A stretch of 5,809 nt of DNA from Microbacteriaceae bacterium. Its GTDB lineage: Bacteria > Actinomycetota > Actinomycetes > Actinomycetales > Microbacteriaceae. The position numbers and the translations under genes are program-made. The first letter of the stretch is position 1. The number at the start of each line of letters is the position of its first letter. The notes under the pieces are model-generated. The model was given only the letters and a program-made list of their open reading frames with translations. It was not told the origin of the DNA and made no database searches. The stretch spans positions 1-5,809 of the forward strand of contig JAJAZI010000044.1 in assembly GCA_026785785.1 (NCBI GenBank), given 5' to 3'. Of the stretch, positions 5,711 to 5,809 are shown in pieces.

Positions 5711-5809
5711 ATGGCTGACTATGTAATTTCGATCGATCAGGGAACGACCAGTTCACGCGCCATCATCTTCGATAAGGCGGGGTCGATCGTCTCGACCGGC
5801 CAGCTCGAG
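5711..5809 (+). CDS. glpK: glycerol kinase GlpK, N-terminal fragment cut by the window end
   Basis: GlpK phosphorylates glycerol with ATP to sn-glycerol-3-phosphate, trapping glycerol that enters by GlpF. Only 33 codons are present of a family that is usually about 500 residues. They contain the N-terminal ATP-binding (phosphate 1) motif of the FGGY carbohydrate kinases, IDQGTTSSRAIIFD (residues 8-21), which in this form is highly characteristic of glycerol kinase. The product begins MADYVISIDQGTTSS, as in many GlpK proteins. It lies downstream of glpF in the same direction, after a hairpin. Whether the rest of the gene is intact cannot be judged here. Confidence 0.92.
   Translation, partial: MADYVISIDQGTTSSRAIIFDKAGSIVSTGQLE

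Noticed and set aside
1..5809. CRISPR arrays, tRNA or rRNA genes, insertion sequences, attachment sites
   Set aside because: No regularly spaced repeats, cloverleaf-like sequence, transposase frame or terminal inverted repeats with target duplications were seen by eye.

Overview
The window is GC-rich throughout, and its coding sequences strongly prefer G or C at third codon positions. Protein content (a Gram-positive-type GlpF, a two-domain EIIA-HPr DhaM, a high-GC MFS exporter) suggests a high-GC actinobacterium, probably Micrococcales/Microbacteriaceae. That placement is inferred from composition and remembered protein style, not from a search.

Layout from left to right. (1) Positions 1-366 carry the C-terminal part of an unrecognised minus-strand gene. 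Its protein-like signal jumps between two reading frames, so it looks frameshifted. (2) Positions 367-1626 (+) encode a 12-TM-type MFS transporter; a hairpin straddles its stop codon. (3) Positions 1883-2254 (+) encode a small glyoxalase/VOC-fold protein with a near-perfect ribosome binding site. (4) A 62-bp convergent gap holds a long inverted repeat. (5) Positions 2317-4644 (-) hold dhaK-dhaL-dhaM, a complete PEP-dependent (PTS-type) dihydroxyacetone kinase operon with tight spacing (7 bp, then a 4-bp overlap). (6) A 219-bp divergent regulatory region follows, with several palindromes. (7) Positions 4864-5622 (+) encode GlpF, then come a hairpin with a T-rich tail and the first 33 codons of glpK at 5711, cut by the window end.

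The right 3.5 kb form a C3-polyol locus. GlpF admits glycerol (and can admit dihydroxyacetone). GlpK would phosphorylate glycerol with ATP to glycerol-3-phosphate. DhaK/DhaL phosphorylate dihydroxyacetone to DHAP, using phosphate that passes from PEP through EI to the HPr and EIIA domains of DhaM and then to ADP bound on DhaL. No EI, glycerol dehydrogenase or dedicated regulator lies in the window.

I see no clearly undescribed system. The points most worth checking are the frame-switching minus-strand gene at the left edge, the EIIA-linker-HPr form of DhaM with its tandem-repeat linker, the shared dhaK/glpF control region with alternative pairings, and the possible attenuator between glpF and glpK.
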